Shown piece after piece: positions 1-9,797 of a stretch of DNA of 64,000 nucleotides; the first letter of the stretch is position 1, and the number at the start of each line of letters is the position of its first letter. Made by a program: the position numbers and the translations under genes. This stretch comes from Vicinamibacterales bacterium. GTDB taxonomy: Bacteria > Acidobacteriota > Vicinamibacteria > Vicinamibacterales > UBA2999. The stretch lies in the NCBI GenBank assembly GCA_041394705.1, contig JAWKHS010000010.1, positions 62,001-126,000 on the forward strand, written 5' to 3'. The notes beneath the pieces are model-generated. The model was not told the DNA's origin. It searched no databases and saw only the letters and a program-made list of their open reading frames with translations.

Positions 1-317
1 GCGACCACCGGGAGGGCGTAGAGCGGCGTGAACACGCTGGTCACGCCGCCCGTGGCGTAGACGTAGGCGCTGATGAGCGCCGCGTCGAGGGCGAAGTGCG
101 CGTCCGCGGTCGCCGCGAAGCGGTCGGCGAACCGCAGCGTCGCCAGGTCCACCAGGGCGACGCCGAACAGCCCGGCCAGGGCCACCGACGCGCGGGACAT
201 CGGCCACAGGCCGGACCCCACGACGGTCAGGGCGAAGGCAAAGAGGGCCAGCAGCGTGCCGGCCCACAAACGGACCGCGACGAGCCTCGACAGGCGAGGC
301 TTCAGCGTCGCCGACAT
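1..317 (-). CDS. PilS-like sensor histidine kinase, N-terminal part only (runs off the window)
   Basis: The reading frame opens at an ATG (315-317) and stays open to the window edge, giving 105 residues. They start MSATLKPRLSRLVAVRLWAG and are strongly hydrophobic, with about three membrane segments. The stretch near residue 85 (YVYATGGVTSVFTPLYALPV) resembles the membrane sensor domain of PilS, which usually has six helices before its kinase core. The gene starts 10 bases after the pilC stop, in the order pilB-pilT-pilC-pilS known from delta-proteobacteria and acidobacteria. PilS phosphorylates PilR to control pilin transcription. The kinase core lies outside the window, so the assignment rests on the N-terminus and position. 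Confidence 0.72.
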   Translation of the reverse strand, partial: MSATLKPRLSRLVAVRLWAGTLLALFAFALTVVGSGLWPMSRASVALAGLFGVALVDLATLRFADRFAATADAHFALDAALISAYVYATGGVTSVFTPLYALPVV

Positions 318-327
318 GCCCAGAACT

Positions 328-1539
328 CTACGTCAGTTTGCTGATGAGGCCGAAGATCGGCAGGTACATCGCGATGACGATGCCGCCCACCACGATGCCG
401 AGGAACGCGATCATGACCGGCTCGAGCAGGGTCAGCAGGCCGGCCACGGCCGTGTCCACTTCCTCCTCGTAGAATTCGGCGATCTTCGCCAGCATCGTGT
501 CCAGGGCGCCCGTGGCCTCGCCGACGCCGATCATCTGGACGACCATGCCCGGGAACACCCCGGTGGTCTTGAGCGGCCCGGCCACCGTCTCGCCGCGCTC
601 GATGCTGCGCCGGGTCTCGAACAGGGCATCCTCGATGATGGCGTTGCCGGCCGTCTTCGCCGTGATCTCGAGGCCGTCCAGAATCGGGACGCCCGACGTC
701 ATGAGCGTGGAGAGGGTGCGGCAGAACCGCGCCACGGCGATCTTCCGCATGATGGGACCCAGCACCGGCAGCTTCAGCACGATGCCGTCGACGACGCGGC
801 GGCCGCCTTCCGTGGAGTAGTACTGCCGGAACGCGAAGACCAGCCCGATCAGCACGACGATGAAGATCGGCATGAACTGGACGAGCACGTTGCTCATCGC
901 GATGACCATGCGCGTGAGGAACGGCAGCTCGGCGCCGAGGCCCGCGAACAGGGTCGCGAAGGTCGGGATGACCTTCCAGAGGATGACCGTCACCACCAGC
1001 GCCGCGATGACGATGATCGCGACCGGGTAGATCATGGCGGACTTCACCTGGCCCTTCAGCTTGACCGCCTTCTCGATGTAGGTCGCCAGGCGCTTGAGAA
1101 TCGTGTCGAGGATGCCGCCGGCCTCGCCGGCCGCGATCATGTTCGTGAAGAGCGGGTCGAACGTCTTCGGGTGGCGCTTCATCGCGTCGGCCAGCGAGGC
1201 GCCGGCCTCCACGTCCGAGCGGGTGGCCAGGATGACCGCCGAGAAGTTCTTGTCCTCTTCCTGGTTCCCCAGGATGTCGAGACACTGGACGAGCGGCAGG
1301 CCCGCGTCGATCATGACCGAGAACTGCCGGGTGAACACGGCGAGGTTCTTGGCGTTGACGGCCTTGGCCCGGGCCTTCTTCGGCGCCGCCACCGCCTTGG
1401 CCGCGACGGCCGCGATCTTCGTCACGAGAATCTGCTCACGCCGCAGGGCGGCGGTGACGGATTCGACGGTGTCGCCCACGCGCTCGCCGGTGATGGTCTG
1501 CCCCGCGCGCGTGCGCCCTGAGAATGCGTATGTCGGCAT
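328..1539 (-). CDS. pilC: Type IV pilus inner-membrane platform protein PilC
   Basis: This 403-residue protein has two GspF/T2SSF domains, at about residues 68-191 and 271-393, each ending in hydrophobic segments (about 170-190, 222-240 and 372-392). The repeat-specific motif GEATGALDTML is at 340-350. PilC is the inner-membrane platform on which the PilB and PilT motors act during pilus extension and retraction. Length and domain pairing are normal for the family. It follows pilT by 36 bases on the same strand and precedes a PilS-like gene, so it is part of a pilus operon. The N-terminal 60 residues are a soluble region, partly lysine- and alanine-rich. Confidence 0.95.
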   Translation of the reverse strand: MPTYAFSGRTRAGQTITGERVGDTVESVTAALRREQILVTKIAAVAAKAVAAPKKARAKAVNAKNLAVFTRQFSVMIDAGLPLVQCLDILGNQEEDKNFSAVILATRSDVEAGASLADAMKRHPKTFDPLFTNMIAAGEAGGILDTILKRLATYIEKAVKLKGQVKSAMIYPVAIIVIAALVVTVILWKVIPTFATLFAGLGAELPFLTRMVIAMSNVLVQFMPIFIVVLIGLVFAFRQYYSTEGGRRVVDGIVLKLPVLGPIMRKIAVARFCRTLSTLMTSGVPILDGLEITAKTAGNAIIEDALFETRRSIERGETVAGPLKTTGVFPGMVVQMIGVGEATGALDTMLAKIAEFYEEEVDTAVAGLLTLLEPVMIAFLGIVVGGIVIAMYLPIFGLISKLT

Positions 1540-1575
1540 GTACGTCGTCTCCTAATGGCCCGGCCGCCCCCTGGG

Positions 1576-2697
1576 CTACCGTACGGCCCCCGGCCGCCCC
1601 ACCCGGCCGAGTCCAGCGCCCGCGACGACTCCGACGCCGCGGCTGATGAGATCGGTGAGCTCGTCGCGCATCGACGACGCGTTCATCGCGGTGTCGATCG
1701 AGATCAGGCGCCGCTGATGCAGCGTGACGAGCGATTGGTTCATCGTCTGCATCCCGAGCTTCTCCTGCCCCGCCTGCATGGCGGAGTAGATCTGGTGGAC
1801 CTTGTCCTCCCGGATCAGGTTCCGGATGCCCGGCGTGGGCACCAGGATCTCCAGGGCCACCACGCGGCCCTGGCCGTTCTGCTTGGGGAGCAGCGACTGA
1901 CAGACGATGCCCTCGAGCACGAGTGAGAGCTGGACGCGCACCTGCGCCTGCTGGTGGGCCGGGAACACGTCGATGATGCGGTTGATCGTGGACGACGCCG
2001 AGTTCGTGTGGAGCGTCGCGAACGTGAGGTGGCCGGTCTCGGCGATCCGGAGCGCCGACTCGACCGTCTCGAGGTCGCGCATTTCGCCGACGAGCACGAT
2101 GTCCGGGTCCTCGCGCAGCGCCGCGCGGAGCGCGTTGCTGAAGCTCTGCGTGTCGCTGTGGACCTCGCGCTGGTTGACCAGGCACCCCTTGTGCTGGTGC
2201 AGGTATTCGATCGGGTCCTCGATGGTGAGGATGTGGCCCTTGCGCTCCGTGTTGATCTTGTCGATCATGGCGGCCAGCGTGGTCGACTTGCCGCTGCCGG
2301 TCGGTCCCGTCACCAGCACCAGTCCGCGCGGCCGCTCGGCGAGCTTTGCGATGACCGGCGGCAGGCCCAGCTCGTCGAACTGCCGGACGCGCTCGGGAAT
2401 CAACCGGTAGACGGCGCCGACGGCGCCGCGTTGGTTGAACATGTTGCAGCGGAAGCGCGCGAGCCCCCGGATGCCGAACGAGAAGTCCAGTTCCTGCGAC
2501 TCTTCGAACCGCTTCTTCTGGGCGTCGGTCAGGACGCTGTAGGCCAGGGTCTTGGTGTCGGAGGGCGTCAGCTCCGGCTGCGGGAGCCGCTGCAGTTCTC
2601 CGTGTACGCGCACCTGGGGCGGCGTCTGGATCGACAGATGGAGGTCGGAGCCGTTCAGCTCGACCGTCGTCTTCAGCAGTTCCGGCAGCGTCGCCAT
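1576..2697 (-). CDS. pilT: Type IV pilus retraction ATPase PilT
   Basis: The protein is 373 residues starting MATLPELLKTTVELNGSDLH. Walker A is GPTGSGKST at 131-139. An Asp box with EDPIEYLHQHKG, the segment DIVLVGEMRDLETVESALRI and the His box TLHTNSASSTINR follow in family order. GIRNLIRE, the PilT-type AIRNLIRE signature, and AGQEKLGMQTMNQSL mark it as PilT rather than PilB or PilU. It powers pilus retraction. The ATG at 2697 was chosen because homologous N-termini start close to this point and the longer frame upstream reads through the intergenic repeat. The last ~20 residues are glycine/alanine/arginine-rich and probably disordered. Confidence 0.96.
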   Translation of the reverse strand: MATLPELLKTTVELNGSDLHLSIQTPPQVRVHGELQRLPQPELTPSDTKTLAYSVLTDAQKKRFEESQELDFSFGIRGLARFRCNMFNQRGAVGAVYRLIPERVRQFDELGLPPVIAKLAERPRGLVLVTGPTGSGKSTTLAAMIDKINTERKGHILTIEDPIEYLHQHKGCLVNQREVHSDTQSFSNALRAALREDPDIVLVGEMRDLETVESALRIAETGHLTFATLHTNSASSTINRIIDVFPAHQQAQVRVQLSLVLEGIVCQSLLPKQNGQGRVVALEILVPTPGIRNLIREDKVHQIYSAMQAGQEKLGMQTMNQSLVTLHQRRLISIDTAMNASSMRDELTDLISRGVGVVAGAGLGRVGRPGAVR

Positions 2698-2726
2698 ATG
2701 CGTTCGCGGCCTCCGGCCGCACTCTT

Positions 2727-2820
2727 CGGGTCCTGGGGCTCGGGGCCCGGGACCGTGTGTCCCTTGTCGATGACGCCGGCGCGCGTCGCTCCGAGACCCG
2801 GGGCCCGAGCCCCGAGCCCC
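2727..2820. repeat. Family-B heptamer repeat, paired inverted arms (copy B1)
   Basis: It lies in the pilB-pilT gap. The left arm (2727-2753) reads as GGGTCCT/GGGGCTC/GGGGCCC-type units. The right arm (2792-2820) is the opposite orientation, GAGACCC/GGGGCCC/GAGCCCC/GAGCCCC, with a strict 7-base period. A core of about 38 bases separates the arms. As RNA the arms could pair into a long GC-rich hairpin between pilB and pilT. Confidence 0.75.
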
Positions 2821-2822
2821 GT

Positions 2823-4595
<1,773 letters not shown>

Positions 4596-5083
4596 GTCGT
4601 CGTCGTCCGCCTCGGCGCCAGCACTGCGGCGGGTCGCTCAGACCCGTCGTCCCATTACCTTTTCGGTCGTGCCGGGGTGTCTCTGCAGGTGAGCCGTCCC
4701 GGGCAGTTGGCGGGCGGCCGCGCGCGGCCGTGCAGCCGTATGCACACGCCGCTGATGCTCGGGCGCCGTTCCCGTGGGCTCGCCAGTCCGAATGGGCATC
4801 TGACGGCGAAAACGTTCGAAGAACGAATGGTCGATCACGATCTCGTCATCGGGTCACACCCGATCCCCCCGGGAGGCGCCGCGTGAGCGGTCGCGTCGAC
4901 CTCCGGAGCGACAGTCGTGGAAGTCCGCCTCGCTCAGTCACTTGTGGGCCGCTCGGGAAACAAACGCCCAGGCCTCGACGTAGTACACTCGCAACGGTCG
5001 GCGTCGACCGCCCTTCCTACCTGATGCTCCTGCGTAGCAACCCGTCGGCCAGTTCGCTTCCCGTCCGGCTGCGCCAGGTATGC
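4596..5083. other. 488-base stretch without a convincing gene, between divergent pilB and the Yip1-like gene
   Basis: It should hold the promoters for both directions. A small minus-strand frame at 4638-4838 has composition like non-coding DNA and no recognisable motif. A hairpin CGGGTC-GCTCA-GACCCG (4630-4646) lies in the pilB leader. A plus-strand TACACT (4984-4989) resembles a -10 box, but there is no good -35. No riboswitch consensus could be fitted. Confidence 0.5.
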
Positions 5084-5737
5084 ATGGCCCCGTCTGTCGG
5101 CATGCGCCACGCCGCGGAAGGCTCACTCGTCAACACCTTGACGACGTGGGCGGTGCTGTTGGCGCTGTGGGCCGCCGCTGCGGCTCCGCTGCTCGGGTCC
5201 GCCGTGGGCCACCAGGCCCTCGTCGACGAGCGGGTGAGGGCCTCCGAGGCCGCGGGCGGCACCGTGACCGACGCCGCTTATGCCGCCTGGCAGGCTCGTC
5301 CGCCATATTGGATCTACCTGACGAGCGGCGGCCGTGCGCTGCTGACGCCTGTCACCACCCTGCTCGTCGCGCTGGGGCTGTGGCTCGCCTTGAGGCCTGT
5401 CCAGGGCTTCACCGGCAGCCTCGGCGTCGCCGTCCACGCCACGACCCCGCTCGTCATCCAGCAAGTGGCCGCCGCCCCCCTGCACGCCGTTCGGGAATCG
5501 CTGACCAGCCCGTTCAACCTCGCTGCGCTGCTGCCGTTCTTCGACGAGGGGACCCTGCCGGCCCGATTCCTCGGGGCCATCGAGCTCTTCGGTGTCTGGT
5601 GGGTGCTGCTGCTGGCCGCCGGCTGCGCCGCGCTGACGGGCAAACGGGCGCGTGCCTACGTGGCGCCGCTACTGGGCATCTATGCCGGCCTCGCCGCGGC
5701 GGTGGCTGCGGCGGTCGCCATCTCGGGAGGGAGCTAG
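5084..5737 (+). CDS. Yip1-like small integral membrane protein
   Basis: The protein is about 217 residues with roughly five hydrophobic segments: one near the N-terminus, two in the middle (around TTLLVALGLWLALRP and GVAVHATTPLVIQQVAA) and two at the end. The soluble loop after the first helix and the helix order resemble the Yip1-domain proteins common in acidobacterial efflux operons. The start is uncertain: ATGs at 5024, 5084 and 5102 are in frame and none has a strong Shine-Dalgarno. The 5084 start was chosen as a compromise just ahead of the first helix. The stop lies inside the ribosome-binding region of the adaptor gene, suggesting coupled translation. A role in export is inferred only from the neighbours. 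Confidence 0.6.
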   Translation: MAPSVGMRHAAEGSLVNTLTTWAVLLALWAAAAAPLLGSAVGHQALVDERVRASEAAGGTVTDAAYAAWQARPPYWIYLTSGGRALLTPVTTLLVALGLWLALRPVQGFTGSLGVAVHATTPLVIQQVAAAPLHAVRESLTSPFNLAALLPFFDEGTLPARFLGAIELFGVWWVLLLAAGCAALTGKRARAYVAPLLGIYAGLAAAVAAAVAISGGS

Positions 5738-5739
5738 TC

Positions 5740-7101
5740 GTGTTCCGAAAGAAGTGGCCATGGGTCGTCGGCGCACTCGTGCTGGCCGCCATCGGGGCGG
5801 GCGCCTACGTGCGCTCCAGGCAGCCGAAGGGAACGCTCGTGACCGCCGAGACCATCCGGCGCCGGGACCTGGAAGCGATCGTCTCGGCGTCCGGCAAGAT
5901 CGACCCGCGACGGCAGGTGAACATCAGCGCCCAGTCGATTGGGCGCGTGACGAGCATCGGCGTCCGCGAGGGTGACAGGGTCAAGGCCGGCCAGTTCCTG
6001 CTGCAGATCGATCCGGTGGCGGCGGAGAGCGTGGTTCGCCGCGACGAAGCGGCGTTGGCAGGCGCCCGAACGGGCCTCGAGCAGGCGCGCGTGCAGGTGC
6101 AGAGCGCCGAGGCCGCGCTCGACGTCGCGCAGCAGGCGCTCAAGCGGCAGCAGGAGCTCTGGCAGGGCGGCCTCACGACCCGCGAGACCCTGGAGCGCGC
6201 CGAGGCCGACGTGAAGATGCGCGAGAGCGACCTGAACGCCCGGACGCAGGAAATCCGCACGCGGGAAGAACAGGTCCGCCAGCAGGAGGCCGGGCTGGTC
6301 AACAGCCGCTACAACCTCTCGCAGGCGCGCTTCGTCTCGCCCTTCGACGGCATCGTGACCCGCCGCAACGTCGAAGAGGGCGAGAACGTCGTGATGGGCA
6401 CGATGAACAACGCCGGCACGGTCCTGCTGACCGTGGCCGACATGTCGGTCATCGAGGCCGAGATCGAGGTGGACGAGACGGACATCCCGCAGGTCGAGAT
6501 CGGCCAGAAGGCGGTCGTCACGATCGATGCGATCGACGGAAAGACCTTCAACGGCCGCGTCACCGAGATCGGCAACAGCCCCATCCAGGCCACCGGCCAG
6601 CAGGCCGGGCAGCGGACGGCGACCAACTTCAAGGTCGTGGTCACCCTGGACGAGGCCTCGACGGACATCCGCCCGGGGTTCACCTGCACGGCCGAGATTT
6701 CGACCGACGCGCGGCCGAATGCCGTCGCCGTGCCGATTCAAGCGCTGACGGTCCGCGAGCTCGAGTACGACAAGACGGGCACGGTCGTGCCCAAGCTCCG
6801 TCCGCCGCCCACCTCGCGCTTCGCCTTCGGGTCCGCCGCGGCCTCGACGCCGCCAGTCCAGACGGAACTGCCCGTCGGCCACACCCGCAAGGAGGTCGAG
6901 GGCGTGTTCGCCATCCGCGACGGGAAGGCACGCTTCGTCCCGGTCGAGATTGGCATCGCCGGCGAGCGGTACTTCGAGGTCCTCTCGGGCCTGTCCGAGG
7001 GGGACCGCGTGATCACGGGCCCGTTCGAGGGGGTCCGCAACCTGTTCGAGGCCGACGAGGTGCGCGAGAACCCGGCGCCGGGCGCGCCGCCCGCGGGCTA
7101 G
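5740..7101 (+). CDS. Periplasmic adaptor (membrane fusion) protein of MacA/HlyD type
   Basis: This 453-residue protein starts at a GTG seven bases after the strong GGAGGGAG at 5726-5733. One N-terminal membrane anchor (about residues 7-24) is followed by the first half of a lipoyl/barrel-sandwich domain. A long coiled-coil hairpin rich in Gln, Glu, Ala and Arg (about 95-200) comes next. The second lipoyl half, around FVSPFDGIVTRRNVEEGENV, and beta-barrel domains follow. Proteins of this kind bridge an inner-membrane permease to an outer-membrane channel. It is followed directly by two MacB-type permeases, so a MacAB-like efflux or export role is likely. The substrate cannot be read from sequence. 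Confidence 0.9.
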   Translation: MFRKKWPWVVGALVLAAIGAGAYVRSRQPKGTLVTAETIRRRDLEAIVSASGKIDPRRQVNISAQSIGRVTSIGVREGDRVKAGQFLLQIDPVAAESVVRRDEAALAGARTGLEQARVQVQSAEAALDVAQQALKRQQELWQGGLTTRETLERAEADVKMRESDLNARTQEIRTREEQVRQQEAGLVNSRYNLSQARFVSPFDGIVTRRNVEEGENVVMGTMNNAGTVLLTVADMSVIEAEIEVDETDIPQVEIGQKAVVTIDAIDGKTFNGRVTEIGNSPIQATGQQAGQRTATNFKVVVTLDEASTDIRPGFTCTAEISTDARPNAVAVPIQALTVRELEYDKTGTVVPKLRPPPTSRFAFGSAAASTPPVQTELPVGHTRKEVEGVFAIRDGKARFVPVEIGIAGERYFEVLSGLSEGDRVITGPFEGVRNLFEADEVRENPAPGAPPAG

Positions 7102-7126
7102 CCTCGCCCCGTCCGGACGACACGGC

Positions 7127-8350
7127 ATGCAGCAGGTCTGGGAGTCGGTCAAGCTGGCGCTCTCGTCGATCTGGGCCAACAAGCTCCGGTCGCTGCTGAC
7201 GCTGCTCGGCAACATCGTCGCCGTCTCGTCGATCATCGCGGTCGTCGCGCTCATCCAGGGCGTGAACGGCGCCGTGTCGGACGCGATCGTCTCGGACCTC
7301 GGCGCGGACTACTTCACGATCCGCCGCACGGGCATCGCGCGCAACCAGGACGAGATCGACCGGATGCGCAACAACCCCCGCATCACGCTCGAGGAGGCCG
7401 AGGCCATCCGCCGCTTCGGCTCGACCATCGCCGCGGTGATGGCGCAGGCGCAGCAGAACACCACGATCGCCTACCGCGCCGCGGAACTGGAGTCCGTGCA
7501 GGTGCAGGGCGTCACCCAGAGCTACCTGGAGTTCTCGACGTTCGACGCCGAGCGCGGCCGGATGATGAGCCCCAGCGAGGTCGCCAGGGACCGCCCGGTG
7601 GCGCTGGTCGGCTGGCAGATCGCCGATCGGCTGTTCGGCCCTGAGAACCCCCTCGAGAAGGTCATCAAGATCGCCGGGGTCCCCTTCCGGATCGTCGGGG
7701 TCAGCGCGAAGAAGGGCGCCTTCTTCGGCAACTCGCAGGACGAGTTCGTCGTCATCCCGCTCGGCCAGTACCAGAAGCTCTTCGGCTCCAGGCAAAGCCT
7801 GTCGCTCACGGTCAAGCCGCGGGATCCGAGCCTCGTGTCGGTGGCCCGCGACGAGGCCAGGGCCGCGCTTCGCGTCGAGCGGCACCTCGCGCCGGGCGAC
7901 GACGACAACTTCGGGATGGTGGCCTCCGACTCCTTCCTGGACATCTTCCACCAGGCCACCAACGGCATCGCCGTGGTGCTCGTCGGCGTCGTCGGACTGT
8001 CGCTGCTCGTGGGCGGCATCGTGATCATGAACATCATGCTGATGGTGGTCTCGGAGCGGACGCGCGAGATCGGGCTCCGCAAGGCGCTCGGCGCCAAGCG
8101 CCGGGACATCATGTCCCAGGTGCTCACCGAGTCGGTCACGCTGTCGGTCACCGGCGGCATCGTCGGCGTCGGTCTCGGCACGGCGTTCGCCAAGGCCCTG
8201 TCCGCGCTCACACCGCTCCCCGCCGCCATCGAGGCCTGGTCGGTCCTCCTCGGTGTGGGAGTCACGGCGCTCGTCGGCCTCTTCTTCGGCTGGTATCCGG
8301 CGCAGCGCGCGGCGGCCCTCGCGCCGATCGAGGCCCTGAGGCGCGAATGA
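7127..8350 (+). CDS. ABC transporter permease, MacB/FtsX family (first of two)
   Basis: This 407-residue protein has the MacB layout: one N-terminal helix (about 20-42), a periplasmic MacB-PCD domain (about 45-280) and three C-terminal helices in an FtsX domain. The family motif SERTREIGLRKALGAKRRDI sits just after the second helix. No Walker motifs are present, so the nucleotide-binding subunit must be a separate protein. Its stop overlaps the next gene's ATG by four bases (ATGA). The two permeases probably form a heterodimer. Export of a small molecule, peptide or lipoprotein is possible. Confidence 0.9.
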   Translation: MQQVWESVKLALSSIWANKLRSLLTLLGNIVAVSSIIAVVALIQGVNGAVSDAIVSDLGADYFTIRRTGIARNQDEIDRMRNNPRITLEEAEAIRRFGSTIAAVMAQAQQNTTIAYRAAELESVQVQGVTQSYLEFSTFDAERGRMMSPSEVARDRPVALVGWQIADRLFGPENPLEKVIKIAGVPFRIVGVSAKKGAFFGNSQDEFVVIPLGQYQKLFGSRQSLSLTVKPRDPSLVSVARDEARAALRVERHLAPGDDDNFGMVASDSFLDIFHQATNGIAVVLVGVVGLSLLVGGIVIMNIMLMVVSERTREIGLRKALGAKRRDIMSQVLTESVTLSVTGGIVGVGLGTAFAKALSALTPLPAAIEAWSVLLGVGVTALVGLFFGWYPAQRAAALAPIEALRRE

Positions 8351-9648
8351 CGGGACGGCTCCGGAAGCGCCTGTCACTGCTCCGCGAGACCGCGGAGATG
8401 GCCCTCGACACGCTGTGGGCCAACAAGATGCGCTCGGCGCTCACGGTCCTGGGCGTCGTCATCGGCATCACGTCGATCGTCAGCATGACCGCCCTCATCC
8501 GGGGCTTCGACGAGGACCTGCGGGCGTCGATCATGGCGCTGGGGCCCAAGACGATCTTCGTGCAGCGCTTCGGCGCGGTCAGCTTCTCGTCGGGCGCGTC
8601 GTTCATGGAACTCCTCCGACGTCCGAGCATCACCGTGGAGGACGGCGAGGCGATCCGCCGGCTCGCGCCGTCGGTCGCCAAGGTGGACACGTGGCTCGGG
8701 GCCGGCCCGGGCCAGCCGTCCATGGAGCGCGTGTTCTACAAGAACGAGCGGACGGCGCCGCAGGTGGTCATGGGCGTCAGCGAGCGGTTCGTGGACGTCA
8801 ACTTCGCCAAGATGCTGCTCGGGCGCACCATGACCGAGCAGGAGGTGCAGCGTGGGCGGGCCGTCGTCGTGCTGGGCTACGGCCCCTACGAGGCGCTGTT
8901 CCTCAAGAGCGGCATCGACCCCGTCGGCAAGCAGGTCCGGCTCGGCGCCGCGCGGTACACCGTGATCGGCGTCATCGACAAGCGGCCCGGCTTCGGCCCG
9001 GGCGGGCAGGACGACTTCGCCATCCTGCCCTACACCACGTGGCGCAAGCAGTTCGGGTCGGAACGCATCCGGAGCGGGCCGTTCGGCGAAGCGCCCGTCA
9101 TGGTCGCCGTCGTGCCCCACGAGTGGGCGTCCCGCGACGACGCGATGCGAGAGGTCGAGGCAATCATGCGCATCCGCCACGACCTGACGCTGGACAAGCC
9201 CAACGACTTCGACCTCGTCACGCAGGACGCCATCCTCAGGATCTGGGAGCAGATTTCGCAGGCGGTGCTGCTGTCGCTGGTCGTGATCTCGTCGATCGCC
9301 CTCATGGTGGGCGGCATCGGCGTGATGTCCATCATGACCATCTCGGTGACCGAGCGGACCCGCGAGATCGGTGTCCGCAAGGCCATCGGTGCCCGGCGGG
9401 CCGAGATCCTCTTCCAGTTCCTGATCGAGGCGGTCGTGCTCACGACCATCGGCGGCGTGCTGGGCATCCTGATCGGCAGCGGCATCGGGCTGCTGGTCAA
9501 CGTCGTCGCCGGCTTCCCGATCTCGATGCCCTGGTGGTCCTACGCCCTCGGACTCGGCTTCTCGGCCAGCGTGGGAATCTTCTTCGGCATGCTGCCGGCG
9601 TGGCGCGCCTCCCGGCTGGATCCCATCGAAGCCCTGCGGTACGAGTAG
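8347..9648 (+). CDS. ABC transporter permease, MacB/FtsX family (second of two)
   Basis: This 433-residue paralogue of the preceding permease has the same layout: an N-terminal helix with the segment DTLWANKMRSALTVLGVVIG, a large periplasmic domain, and three C-terminal helices with TERTREIGVRKAIGARRAEI after the second. It ends with DPIEALRYE, the usual C-terminus of the family. It overlaps its partner by ATGA and is the last gene of the operon. The 149-base gap that follows contains the promoter proposed for the EF-G paralogue. No ATPase gene accompanies the pair in the window. Confidence 0.9.
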   Translation: MTGRLRKRLSLLRETAEMALDTLWANKMRSALTVLGVVIGITSIVSMTALIRGFDEDLRASIMALGPKTIFVQRFGAVSFSSGASFMELLRRPSITVEDGEAIRRLAPSVAKVDTWLGAGPGQPSMERVFYKNERTAPQVVMGVSERFVDVNFAKMLLGRTMTEQEVQRGRAVVVLGYGPYEALFLKSGIDPVGKQVRLGAARYTVIGVIDKRPGFGPGGQDDFAILPYTTWRKQFGSERIRSGPFGEAPVMVAVVPHEWASRDDAMREVEAIMRIRHDLTLDKPNDFDLVTQDAILRIWEQISQAVLLSLVVISSIALMVGGIGVMSIMTISVTERTREIGVRKAIGARRAEILFQFLIEAVVLTTIGGVLGILIGSGIGLLVNVVAGFPISMPWWSYALGLGFSASVGIFFGMLPAWRASRLDPIEALRYE

Positions 9649-9681
9649 CCCGCGGCCGTCGCGCCGCCCGGCACATCGGCC

Positions 9682-9709
9682 TTGACTTCGCTCGGCGAAG
9701 GCATAGGCT
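9682..9709 (+). promoter_or_regulatory. Candidate promoter for the EF-G paralogue, with an inverted repeat in the spacer
   Basis: A TTGACT (-35, 9682-9687) is separated by 16 bases from TAGGCT (-10, 9704-9709). The spacer is almost entirely an inverted repeat, CTTCGC-TCG-GCGAAG (9686-9700), which could be an operator. The predicted start is about 80 bases before the ATG at 9798. Confidence 0.4.
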
Positions 9710-9797
9710 ACGCAGAAAGGCGCCCGGGATCGATCGCCGTTCGTCACCAGGACGGGTCCGACTCCGTGGCGTCGTGGACACGCGGAGGGTCCGGCCT

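Noticed and set aside
73..1521. A 482-codon plus-strand frame opposite pilC
   Set aside because: It is the antisense shadow of pilC: its composition is Arg/Asp/His-rich, has no motif, and the minus frame is clearly PilC.
4596..4720. Possible c-di-GMP (GEMM) riboswitch in the pilB leader, suggested by CGAAAAGGTAATGGGACG
   Set aside because: Only a loose resemblance. The other conserved GEMM blocks, including the GCAAAGCC-type segment and tetraloop receptor, are absent.
4638..4838. A 66-codon minus-strand frame upstream of pilB
   Set aside because: No conserved motif, no good ribosome-binding site and non-coding-like composition. It lies where the pilB promoter should be.
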